From assembly GCA_937919075.1 (NCBI GenBank), contig CALFOF010000135.1, forward strand, positions 1-11,844: a stretch of DNA of 11,844 nt. Reading direction: 5' to 3'. This DNA comes from an uncultured Cyanobium sp. GTDB lineage: Bacteria; Cyanobacteriota; Cyanobacteriia; PCC-6307; Cyanobiaceae. This document shows, piece after piece, positions 1 to 6,597 of the stretch (within the stretch, counting starts at the first letter, position 1; the number at the start of each line of letters is the position of its first letter). The position numbers and the translations under genes were made by a program. A model generated the notes under the pieces. It was not told where the DNA came from. It worked only from the letters and a program-made list of their open reading frames with translations, and ran no database searches.

Positions 1-211
1 GTGCGGTAAGAGCGCACCAGCAGCATCGAGAGGTGCTGGCTCGGTAAACCCCGGCCGGGAGCAAGGCCGAGGGACAAAGGTTGGCCATGACACCCGTCCC
101 GCTTCATGTGTGCCGCTCGAGGCCGTTGGTAACAACGGTCCCAGATAGATGATCGCCCCGGTCCGCTTCGGCGGAACGGAACAGAACCCGGCTTACGTCC
201 TGCTTTCACCC
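1..211 (+). ncRNA. rnpB: RNase P RNA (type A), 3' portion; 5' part lies before the window
   Basis: This is the catalytic RNA of ribonuclease P, which removes the 5' leader from tRNA precursors. Recognisable conserved segments are GGTAAGAGCGCACCAGC at 5-21, followed by a hairpin arm, GGTAAACCCC near 43-52, GGGAGCAAGG near 57-66, CCAGATAGATGATCGCC at 141-157, and ACAGAACCCGGCTTA at 181-195. A TCCGC-TTCG-GCGGA hairpin sits at 162-175. The last segment closes the molecule and resembles the E. coli end ...GGCUUAUCGGUCAGUUUCACCU, so the mature 3' end is placed near 210-211 (inferred). The 5' strand of helix P1 and the first conserved region are outside the window. No terminator is seen between the RNA and rnc, whose ATG is only about 8 nt downstream. 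Any small open frame inside this RNA is not credible. Confidence 0.93.
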
Positions 212-218
212 CTTCACG

Positions 219-986
219 ATGACGCCCCAAGGCCCAACGCTGAGCCCCCGCCGCCAGCGCCAGCTGCTGGCCTTCCTGGCCAGCCTGGGGCTGGAGGAGC
301 CCACGGGCCCGTCGGGTCTGGCCCCGATCGATGAGGCCCTCACCCACACCTCCGCCGGTCTGGCACACAACCATGAGCGTCTGGAGTTTCTCGGGGATGC
401 GGTGCTGCGGCTGGCCGCCTCCGAGCACCTGCAACGCCTTCACCCGCAGCTGAGCGTGGGCGCGCGCGCTGAGCTGCGGGCCCAGATCGTCAGCGACCGC
501 TGGCTGGCGGAACTGGGCGAACGCTGCGGCATCGATGCGGTGGTGCGGCTTGGCGCCATGGCGGCCGGGGATGCCGCCGCGCGGCCCACGATCCGGGCCG
601 AAGCCTGTGAGGCCCTGATCGGCGCGCTCTATGAAGCCTGGGGCACGCTGGAGCCGGTGCACGGCTGGCTCTCCCCCCACTGGTCGGAGAGCATCGCGGC
701 GCTGCTGGCCGATCCGCACCGCCACAACTGGAAGCAGGCCCTGCAGGAATGGACCCAGGCGCGGGGGCTGGGGCTGCCCGTCTACCGCGGTGAGGAATGC
801 AGCCAGCTGCATGGCGATCCCCGCCGCTTCCACAGCAGCGTCGCCGTGGCCACCAGCGCAACGGCGGATCCGCTGGGCGAAGGCTGGGGCCGTTCGCGCC
901 GCGAGGCGGAGCAGCAGGCGGCCAGCGCGGCGCTCGAGGCGCTGGAGCAGGGCGCCAATGAATTCAGGCCTGCTCCAGGCTGCTGA
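219..986 (+). CDS. rnc: Ribonuclease III
   Basis: Double-strand-specific endoribonuclease acting in the cytoplasm on rRNA precursors and structured or antisense RNA pairs. The protein has 255 residues, slightly longer than E. coli RNase III (226). The nuclease domain spans about residues 14-155, with the family signature ERLEFLGDAVL at 53-63 (metal-site E56 and D60). A second catalytic segment, EACEALIGALY, lies at 128-138. The dsRNA-binding domain runs from about 171 (WKQALQEW) to 242, ending in GRSRREAEQQAASAAL. At the position of E. coli D114 this protein has Glu (E128), while the E117 equivalent is kept (E131). ATG 219 is the only sensible start before the conserved helix LLAFLASLGL; no Shine-Dalgarno is present and the leader is essentially the rnpB 3' end. 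Its last 23 bp overlap ndhS on the other strand. Confidence 0.95.
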   Translation: MTPQGPTLSPRRQRQLLAFLASLGLEEPTGPSGLAPIDEALTHTSAGLAHNHERLEFLGDAVLRLAASEHLQRLHPQLSVGARAELRAQIVSDRWLAELGERCGIDAVVRLGAMAAGDAAARPTIRAEACEALIGALYEAWGTLEPVHGWLSPHWSESIAALLADPHRHNWKQALQEWTQARGLGLPVYRGEECSQLHGDPRRFHSSVAVATSATADPLGEGWGRSRREAEQQAASAALEALEQGANEFRPAPGC

Positions 987-1149
987 GGGGCAGGGTCACC
1001 AGCTTGTCCCAGTTGCCGCCCTCGAACAGCACCGCCACCTGCTTGCCGCTGAGGCGCTGCACGAAGCCGCGGTAGCCGTTGTAGATCGAGTGTGGGTCGC
1101 GGACCACCACGGTGGACCCGGGCAGGATCGGCAGCGCGCTGACAGCCAT
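964..1149 (-). CDS. ndhS: NAD(P)H dehydrogenase (NDH-1) subunit S
   Basis: Small peripheral subunit of the photosynthetic NDH-1 complex on the thylakoid membrane. The family has an SH3-like fold and forms part of the ferredoxin-docking site for cyclic electron flow and respiration (family knowledge; formerly DUF3252, related to plant CRR31). The 61-residue protein carries the family hallmarks LPGSTVVVRDP near the N-terminus, the YNGYRGFVQRLSG strand-turn, and VLFEGGNWDKLVTLPLSSLE at the C-terminus. There is no signal peptide or membrane segment, as expected. It is transcribed away from rimM and ends inside the 3' end of rnc. The start ATG leaves only six residues before LPILPGS. The usual length is about 60-70 residues, so the gene looks complete. 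Confidence 0.92.
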   Translation of the reverse strand: MAVSALPILPGSTVVVRDPHSIYNGYRGFVQRLSGKQVAVLFEGGNWDKLVTLPLSSLEQA

Positions 1150-1201
1150 CGGTGGTCGTGAGGGGTGGCGCCATTATCGAGGCTGATGCAGGCAAGCGGG
1201 G
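1150..1201. promoter_or_regulatory. Divergent ndhS/rimM promoter space
   Basis: The 52 bp between the two start codons must hold at least the proximal control elements of both genes. On the - strand, GATAAT (complement of 1173-1178) is a five-of-six match to a sigma-70 -10 box, 24 bp ahead of the ndhS ATG. No convincing -35 box lies 16-18 bp further upstream. For rimM only a GGGG run directly before the ATG is seen, too close to act as a normal ribosome binding site. The promoter assignment is tentative. Confidence 0.3.
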
Positions 1202-1786
1202 ATGGCAAAAGGGGCACCACCGCGCCGTGATGGGGCAGACCACCCGCCGCAGGAGGCCCCAGCGGCCGATCCCTGGCTGGTGGTGGGGCGGATCGTGGCC
1301 GCCCAGGGCCTGGAAGGGGAGCTGCGCGTGCTGCCGCGCACCGATTTCCCGGAGCGCTTCACCCGAGCGGGCCCCCGCTGGCTGCGGCGGCAGCAGGAGC
1401 CCCCCCAGCCCGTGCGCCTGCTCAGCGGCCGCCAGCTGCCGGGGCGGGAGCTGTTCGTGGTGCGGCTGGAGGGGATCGCCAACCGCTCAGCGGCGGAGGC
1501 GATCGTTGATCGCGACCTGCTGGTGGAGGCCAGTGACCGTCCGCCGCTGGCCGACGGGGAGTTTCACCTGTTCGATCTGCAGGGGCTGGAGGTGCGGCTG
1601 GCGCCCGCCGGCACGCCGATCGGCACCGTCGTCGACCTGATCCATGCCGGCAACGACCTGCTGGAGGTGCAGTTGAGCGAGGGGCGGCGGGTGTTGATCC
1701 CCTTCGTGACACCGATCGTGCCGCGCGTGGAAATCGGCGAGGGGTGGCTGGAAATCACGCCGCCGCCGGGTTTGCTCGATACCTGA
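1202..1786 (+). CDS. rimM: Ribosome maturation factor RimM
   Basis: Assembly factor for the head of the 30S subunit: in the family it binds ribosomal protein S19 through a C-terminal PRC-barrel domain and supports 16S rRNA processing. The protein has 194 residues. A poorly conserved leader of about 23 residues precedes the RimM beta-barrel, which begins at [19 protein letters not shown] (25-43). The segment [18 protein letters not shown] (85-102) is also family-typical. The PRC-barrel follows from about 122 ([13 protein letters not shown]), with [16 protein letters not shown] (141-156) and the classic ending [22 protein letters not shown] (164-185). The first 20 residues are Pro/Ala/Arg-rich and could be partly untranslated if a non-ATG start is used, but ATG 1202 is the only nearby ATG. 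manC starts 39 bp after its stop in the same direction, so co-transcription is possible. Confidence 0.94.
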   Translation: MAKGAPPRRDGADHPPQEAPAADPWLVVGRIVAAQGLEGELRVLPRTDFPERFTRAGPRWLRRQQEPPQPVRLLSGRQLPGRELFVVRLEGIANRSAAEAIVDRDLLVEASDRPPLADGEFHLFDLQGLEVRLAPAGTPIGTVVDLIHAGNDLLEVQLSEGRRVLIPFVTPIVPRVEIGEGWLEITPPPGLLDT

Positions 1787-1825
1787 GCCCCTCGATAAAC
1801 TGCCTGCACACGTGGACTGCCGACC

Positions 1826-3325
1826 ATGAGCCCTGCAGCCACATCCCTCGTGCCGGTGATTCTCTGCGGAGGAACCGGCACCCGCCTCTGGCCGCTTTCG
1901 CGCGCCTCCTACCCGAAGCAGTACTGGGCGCTGGCCGGCAACGATGATGCCACCCTGCTGCAGCAGACCCAGCAACGGCTGGAGGGCCTGCCGCAGCTCG
2001 CCCCGCCGCTGCTCGTCTGCAACGAAGACCACCGTTTTATCGTGGCCGAGCAGATGCGCCAGATCGGCGTAGACCCTGGCGCGATCCTGCTGGAGCCAGT
2101 GGGGCGCAACACCGCCCCGGCGATCGCCGTGGCCGCCCTGCAGGCCACCGCCCGCGGTGAGGATCCGCTGCTGCTGGTGCTGGCCGCCGATCACGTGATC
2201 CGCGATGCCGCCGCCTTTCGGGCGACGATCACGGCGGGCCGTCCGGCCGCTTGCGCCGGCCGCCTGGTGACCTTCGGCATCGTGCCCACCGCGCCGGAAA
2301 CCGGCTACGGCTACATCGAAGCGACCCTGCCCTTCAGCGCCGCCGCCAATGGCACCGCCGCCGGCCCGCAGGAGCCGGTGCCGATTGCCCGCTTCGTGGA
2401 GAAACCGGATCGGGCCACCGCTGAGCAGTTCCTGGCCTCGGGCCGCTTCACCTGGAACAGCGGCATGTTCCTGTTCAAGGCCAGCGCCATCCTGGCCGAG
2501 CTGGAGCGGCTCACGCCCGAGCTGGTGAGCGCCTGTCGCGCCGCCCTCGAACAGGATTCCGCCGATCTCGATTTCCTGCGCCTGGAGCAGGAATCCTTTG
2601 CCAGCTGCCCCAGCCTGGCCATCGATGTGGCCGTGATGGAGCGCACCACGCTCGGTTCGGTGCTGCCGCTGGAAGCGGGCTGGAGCGATGTAGGCAGCTG
2701 GAGCGCCCTATGGGACACCGGCGAGCGGGATGCCTCGGGCAATGTGGTGCGCGGCCGGGTGATCAGCGAGGGGGCCCGCAACTGCTACCTGCGCAGCGAG
2801 CACCGGCTGGTGGTGGGGCTCGGCATTGAAAATCTGGTGGTGGTTGAAACCGACGATGCGGTACTGGTCGCCCATCGCGACCGGGCGCAGGAGGTCAAGA
2901 CGATCGTGAAGCAGCTGGAAGCGGCCGGCGCCTCAGAAGGCAAGGCCCATCGGCGCATCTACCGCCCCTGGGGCCACTACGACGGCGTGGTGGAAGGAGA
3001 GCGCTGGCAGGTGAAGAAGATCCTGGTAAAACCGGGCGCCTCGCTCTCCCTGCAGATGCACCACCACCGGGCCGAGCACTGGGTGGTGGTGAAAGGCACC
3101 GCCGTGGTGGAGAAAGACGGCCTCCAGGAGATGGTGGGCGAGAACCAGAGCACCTACATCCCGCTCGGCTCAAAACACCGGCTGTCGAACCCCGGCAAGA
3201 TCGCCGTGGAGATGATCGAGGTGCAGAGCGGCCCCTATCTCGGCGAAGACGACATCGTGCGCTTCGATGACGTCTACGGCCGCGTCGACGCCCCCCACCG
3301 CGGCATCACCCAGCCGGCCAGCTGA
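1826..3325 (+). CDS. manC: Mannose-1-phosphate guanylyltransferase / mannose-6-phosphate isomerase (bifunctional, ManC type)
   Basis: Makes GDP-mannose from mannose-1-phosphate and GTP. The type II family often also carries phosphomannose isomerase activity in a C-terminal cupin. At 499 residues it has the normal length for the bifunctional enzyme. The nucleotidyltransferase domain (about 8-295) shows GGTGTRLWPLSR at 15-26 (nucleotide-binding signature), PETGYGYIE at 157-165, FVEKPD at 190-195 and WNSGMF at 210-215. The C-terminal mannose-6-phosphate isomerase cupin (about 375-485) begins RPWGHYDGV at 380 and has the metal-binding stretch QMHHHRAEHW at 410-419. The ATG follows rimM by 39 bp. 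It converges on galE, with 22 bp between the two stop codons. The product should feed mannose or fucose units of surface polysaccharide or glycoconjugates (inference). One HIP1 octamer lies inside the gene. Confidence 0.95.
   Translation: MSPAATSLVPVILCGGTGTRLWPLSRASYPKQYWALAGNDDATLLQQTQQRLEGLPQLAPPLLVCNEDHRFIVAEQMRQIGVDPGAILLEPVGRNTAPAIAVAALQATARGEDPLLLVLAADHVIRDAAAFRATITAGRPAACAGRLVTFGIVPTAPETGYGYIEATLPFSAAANGTAAGPQEPVPIARFVEKPDRATAEQFLASGRFTWNSGMFLFKASAILAELERLTPELVSACRAALEQDSADLDFLRLEQESFASCPSLAIDVAVMERTTLGSVLPLEAGWSDVGSWSALWDTGERDASGNVVRGRVISEGARNCYLRSEHRLVVGLGIENLVVVETDDAVLVAHRDRAQEVKTIVKQLEAAGASEGKAHRRIYRPWGHYDGVVEGERWQVKKILVKPGASLSLQMHHHRAEHWVVVKGTAVVEKDGLQEMVGENQSTYIPLGSKHRLSNPGKIAVEMIEVQSGPYLGEDDIVRFDDVYGRVDAPHRGITQPAS
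2120..2127. repeat. HIP1 octamer GCGATCGC, copy 1 (inside manC)
   Basis: Perfect palindromic GCGATCGC in coding sequence of the manC nucleotidyltransferase domain, extended to GGCGATCGCC. It is the abundant cyanobacterial HIP1 motif. Confidence 0.85.
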
Positions 3326-3347
3326 CGCTCAGCTGACTAGCTAACGC

Positions 3348-4373
3348 TCAAAAGGGGCCATACCCGGCCGGATTGGCAGATTGCCACGCCCAGCCGTCGC
3401 GGCAGATGGCATCGAGGCCGCGCTCGGTGCGCCAGCCCAGCCGCTCGGCCGCCAGGGCGGGATCCGCCACCGACACCGCCACGTCCCCCGGCCGGCGGTC
3501 TTCGATCCGATAGGCGATCGGCCGGCCACTGGCCCGCTCATAGGCGCGCACCACGTCCAGCACCGAATGCCCCTCGCCGCTGCCGAGGTTGAGGGTCAAC
3601 CGCTGGGGAGCTTCCGCCAGCAGCACCTCCAGGGCGGCGCGATGGCCGTCGGCGAGGTCCATCACATGGATGTAATCGCGCACGCCGGTGCCATCCGCCG
3701 TGGGCCAGTCAGCGCCGAACACGCGCAGGAAGGGCCGCCGGCCGATCGCCACCTGGCTCACGAAGGGGAAGAGGTTGTTGGGCAGGCCGCCGGGATCTTC
3801 ACCGATGCGGCCGCTGGGATGGGCACCGCAGGGGTTGAAATAACGCAGCAGGGCCACCCGCCAGCCGGGTTCGCTGGCCGCCACATCCGCCAGCAGCCGC
3901 TCCACCGCCGCCTTGGTTTCGCCGTAGGGGTTCACCGGCGCCACCGGCGCGGATTCAGGGATCGGCACCACGGAGGTGAAGCCGTAGAGCGTGGCGCTGC
4001 TGCTGAACACGATCGTGCGGCAACCGGCATGGCGCATGGCCGCCAGCAGCCGCATGCTGCCGCCCACGTTCACATCCCAGTAGCGCAGGGGGTCGGCCAC
4101 CGACTCCCCCACCGCCTTGCAGCCGGCCAGATGGATCACCGCCTCGATCGGTGTGTCGCCGGCAAAGGCCCGTTCCAGCGCCGCTGGATCACGGATGTCG
4201 CCTTCGATCAGCCGCAGCGGCGCCCCCGCCAGCTCCTCAACCCGGCGCAGAGCTTCCGGCGAGCTGTTGGAGAAGTCGTCGAGCACCACCAGCCGATGGC
4301 CCTGCTGCAGCAGCAGCACACACAGGTGACTGCCGATGAAGCCCGCCCCACCGGTGATCAGAAGCGCGGCCAT
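3348..4373 (-). CDS. galE: UDP-glucose 4-epimerase
   Basis: NAD-dependent extended short-chain dehydrogenase/reductase that interconverts UDP-glucose and UDP-galactose, supplying galactose for polysaccharides, lipopolysaccharide or galactolipids. The 341 residues match the usual 330-340. The Rossmann dinucleotide motif GGAGFIGSH is at 8-16, the acidic adenosine-ribose contact LDDFSN at 31-36, and GDIRD at 58-62. The serine segment SSSATLYG is at 124-131, and the catalytic YxxxK is Y150-K154 in NPYGETK. Downstream, RYFNPCGAHPSGRIGEDP and VRDYIHVMDLADGH (substrate binding) are characteristic of GalE rather than of a dTDP-glucose dehydratase. It starts 97 bp after the stop of the DUF2126 gene on the same strand. 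The gap carries a 14-bp perfect palindrome 28-41 bp upstream of the ATG. No Shine-Dalgarno is present. Confidence 0.93.
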   Translation of the reverse strand: MAALLITGGAGFIGSHLCVLLLQQGHRLVVLDDFSNSSPEALRRVEELAGAPLRLIEGDIRDPAALERAFAGDTPIEAVIHLAGCKAVGESVADPLRYWDVNVGGSMRLLAAMRHAGCRTIVFSSSATLYGFTSVVPIPESAPVAPVNPYGETKAAVERLLADVAASEPGWRVALLRYFNPCGAHPSGRIGEDPGGLPNNLFPFVSQVAIGRRPFLRVFGADWPTADGTGVRDYIHVMDLADGHRAALEVLLAEAPQRLTLNLGSGEGHSVLDVVRAYERASGRPIAYRIEDRRPGDVAVSVADPALAAERLGWRTERGLDAICRDGWAWQSANPAGYGPF

Positions 4374-4400
4374 TGCAAAGGCTGGGTGTGCTCTCGTACA

Positions 4401-4414
4401 CTACTGATCAGTAG
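4401..4414. promoter_or_regulatory. 14-bp perfect palindrome upstream of galE (possible operator)
   Basis: CTACTGATCAGTAG reads the same on both strands and lies 28-41 bp before the galE ATG, where a core promoter or operator would be expected. It is AT-richer than its surroundings. It does not fit the NtcA spacing GTA-N8-TAC, and I do not recognise it as a LexA box. A regulator site is inferred from symmetry and position only. Confidence 0.4.
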
Positions 4415-4417
4415 CAA

Positions 4418-4470
4418 TGGCCGGCCACCACTCCCTTCGGGTGGACAGCCACTCCGCCCTCCGGGTCGCT
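4418..4470 (-). terminator. Palindromic trailer between the DUF2126 gene and galE
   Basis: Read on the - strand, just after the DUF2126 stop codon, there are two degenerate direct copies of a CCACTCC...CGGGT unit (+ strand starts at 4428 and 4449). The second transcribed copy (complement of 4428-4444) folds as CCACCC-GAAG-GGAGTGG with one bulged A. It is followed by the 10-bp palindrome TGGCCGGCCA (4418-4427). There is no T-tract, so efficient intrinsic termination is uncertain. The structure may instead protect or process the mRNA 3' end, or attenuate transcription into galE. Confidence 0.4.
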
Positions 4471-6597
4471 TCAACCCAGGCGCAGATCGATGGTGCGCAG
4501 ACCGTTCGCCGGCAATGGCCAGGGGGGAGCCTCCAGCGGCTCGATCGGCTCCGAATCGCGCACGAATTCATGCGGCTCGCCATCGCGGCGGAAACAGGCC
4601 AGCCGCTCTCCGCCGCCGTCGGCAAGGATCTCAAGTTGCAGAGGCAGCTGGTTGGCAATGCAGGGATGCAGGGAGGGGAACAGGCTGCTGTGGCGGTAGC
4701 GGATCCCCAGCCAGCCATCGCCGAGCGGCAGGTCACGGCCGCAGAGCCGCAGCCGGTGGGCGTCGAGGAACGCCTCGTTCACCCGCAGCTCCAGGCGCTG
4801 CAGGGAGCTGTCGACGAAGCGGCTGGTGGTGCCCCCTTCCGCCGGGGTGTCACACAGCAGCGGCCACGGCTCCAGGGCACGACGGATCTCGAGCCGGGCT
4901 CCGTGCCGCTCCCAGGAGAGCAGCAGCGGGAAACGCCAGTTCCAGATCTGCCGGTACGGCTCAGGCTGCATGTCGAGGCCGTCGGCATCCAGCTGCTGGA
5001 GCACACGCTGCAGATCGCTCCAGAGCGCATGGGGCAGCAGGGCTTCATCGTGCAACTGCTCGCCGAAGGCGATCAGCTCGGTGGGCCGATGGACCGGATC
5101 CAGCAGGTGCGCCGCCAGCGCACTCCAGAGCAGGGCGATCGCCGCGGCCCATTCGGCCTTGGGCAGGGCCTCGATGGCCCGGAATTCGATCAACCCCTGG
5201 CAGCCGCTGGGCCAGGCGGGATTCCAGAACTTGTCGAAGCTGATTTCGCTGCGGTGGGTGTTGCCGCTGCGGTCGGCATGGAGGTGGCGCAGGGTTTCGC
5301 TGACCAGCACGCGCTGGTCGCCCTCGGGCAGCTGCTCCAGCGCGCTGTGGGCCAGGCGGAGATCAAGGGCGCTGGCGCTGCCCTCGTCCAGCCGCGGCGC
5401 CTGGGAGGACGGCCCCACCGACGTGTTGCTGAACAGGTAGGAGAGGCTGGGATGCTGCTGCCAGAAGCGCAGGATCGCCACCAGCCAGGTCGGCCGGCTG
5501 AAGAACGGGTTGGCGTCGAGGCTGGCACCGCCCCAGAGCAGGTGGTTGCCGCCCCCGGTGCCCTGCTGCTCCAGGCCCTCCCCCTTCAAGCTGCACAGCC
5601 CCACCGACGCGCTCGCCTCGGCCAGGGTCTGCATCCAGCCGGCGTAGTCGGCCCAGCCGTGGCACACCGGCAGGTTGACCTCCAGCACACCGGGGTCGGC
5701 GGTGAGGCCCAGCACCTGCCACTGGCCGTCCACATCGACGGGCAGCATGCCGCTGAGTTCAGGCTGACTCCAGCCCTCGCTGGCCGCCGCGATCACCTTC
5801 AGCAACTGGTGCAGGGGCTCGCGCGCCAGCGGCGGTAGAAACAGGTTCCAGCTGTCCTCGCGGATCTCCAGGGTCAGCACCTGGCGCAGCACGCCCTCAG
5901 GGAAATGCTCAAGCGGCAGGCGCAGTCCGGCCGGGCCCGAGGCCGGCAGCAGGCGGCAACGGCGCTTTTCGAGGCTCCACTCGGCCGCCTGCCAACCCTC
6001 GGGATCGCCCTCCTCGGTGGCTTCGGCGTGGTGGCAGAGCGGCACCGCCCAGATGCGGTTGTCAGAGGCCAGGGGATCCTTGAGCTTGAGCGGAGTGAAC
6101 ACGCAGCCGAGGGCCATCCCTACGGCCTTCAGAAAGGCCTTGGCGCCTTTGCGCGGCAGGGGTGGCATGGAGAAGGGCGCACCGAACTCCGGAGGCCGGC
6201 CGGCGGCGGCGTCCTGGGGCCAGCGCACCACCGGCAGGCCATCAAGGCCGGTGATCAGCCGTAGCGCCCAGCGCGGGTTCACCTCGCCGTCGTAGCGCTT
6301 GCCGGGGCAATACATCAAGGTGCTGCCGGGCCAGGTGCGCCGCTGAATCTCTGCTGCCAGCGCGTGGGCATAGGCCAGCTTGGTGGGCCCATCGGCGGTG
6401 ACCGACCATTCGGCCCCCTCGGGCTTGAGCGGCACATAGGTGGGCTCACCGCCCAGGGTGAGGTGGATGCCCTCGGCCCGCAGCCGATGCTCCGCTTCGA
6501 TGGCCGTGTCCGCCATCCAGGCGGGTGTGGTCGTCAGGGGAGGGGGCGCAGGCCGTTGCAGGGAGTCGGCGGGCGCAGACGCGGGGGTGACGGTCAT
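4471..6597 (-). CDS. DUF2126 putative amidoligase (COG4196-type), stand-alone
   Basis: Member of the DUF2126 family (Pfam 'putative amidoligase enzyme'), predicted to adopt a glutamine-synthetase-like ligase fold and form amide or peptide bonds; no substrate is established. With the start at 6597 it has 708 residues. Family hallmarks in order are LTLGGEPTYVPL (46-57), PGKRYDGEVNPRWALRL (98-114), DPGVLEVNLPVCHGW (311-325), GTGGGNHLLWGGAS (356-369), HPSLSYLFSNTSVGPSSQAPR (382-402), RSEISFDKFWNP (449-460), GLIEFRAIEALP (468-479) and a terminal GGTTSRFVDSSLQRLELRV block (588-606). The frame stays open upstream to 6723, but the ATG at 6597 overlaps the glgP stop as ATGA and removes an unconserved leader lying wholly inside glgP. 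Many relatives carry a fused N-terminal transglutaminase domain; this one does not, and a separate transglutaminase gene lies upstream in the same gene group. Confidence 0.88.
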   Translation of the reverse strand: MTVTPASAPADSLQRPAPPPLTTTPAWMADTAIEAEHRLRAEGIHLTLGGEPTYVPLKPEGAEWSVTADGPTKLAYAHALAAEIQRRTWPGSTLMYCPGKRYDGEVNPRWALRLITGLDGLPVVRWPQDAAAGRPPEFGAPFSMPPLPRKGAKAFLKAVGMALGCVFTPLKLKDPLASDNRIWAVPLCHHAEATEEGDPEGWQAAEWSLEKRRCRLLPASGPAGLRLPLEHFPEGVLRQVLTLEIREDSWNLFLPPLAREPLHQLLKVIAAASEGWSQPELSGMLPVDVDGQWQVLGLTADPGVLEVNLPVCHGWADYAGWMQTLAEASASVGLCSLKGEGLEQQGTGGGNHLLWGGASLDANPFFSRPTWLVAILRFWQQHPSLSYLFSNTSVGPSSQAPRLDEGSASALDLRLAHSALEQLPEGDQRVLVSETLRHLHADRSGNTHRSEISFDKFWNPAWPSGCQGLIEFRAIEALPKAEWAAAIALLWSALAAHLLDPVHRPTELIAFGEQLHDEALLPHALWSDLQRVLQQLDADGLDMQPEPYRQIWNWRFPLLLSWERHGARLEIRRALEPWPLLCDTPAEGGTTSRFVDSSLQRLELRVNEAFLDAHRLRLCGRDLPLGDGWLGIRYRHSSLFPSLHPCIANQLPLQLEILADGGGERLACFRRDGEPHEFVRDSEPIEPLEAPPWPLPANGLRTIDLRLG
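5135..5142. repeat. HIP1 octamer, copy 2 (inside the DUF2126 gene)
   Basis: Perfect GCGATCGC within GGCGATCGCC, in the coding region for the C-terminal third of the putative amidoligase. Confidence 0.85.

Noticed and set aside
149..334. 61-codon open frame across the rnpB/rnc junction
   Set aside because: It overlaps the conserved 3' end of RNase P RNA and the start of rnc in another frame, with no family resemblance.
3326..3347. Bidirectional terminator between manC and galE
   Set aside because: The 22-bp space holds short AGCTGAC/AGCTAAC repeats but no stable GC stem with a T-tract.
4396..4414. NtcA or LexA site upstream of galE
   Set aside because: GTA at 4396 is not followed by TAC after eight bases, and the cyanobacterial LexA pattern does not fit. 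Only an unnamed palindrome is supported.
4417..5838. 473-codon open frame on the + strand opposite the DUF2126 gene (and a 620-codon one at 3381-5243)
   Set aside because: Both run antisense across clear galE/DUF2126 coding sequence, one crosses a gene boundary and intergenic gap, and neither shows family motifs. They are composition artefacts.
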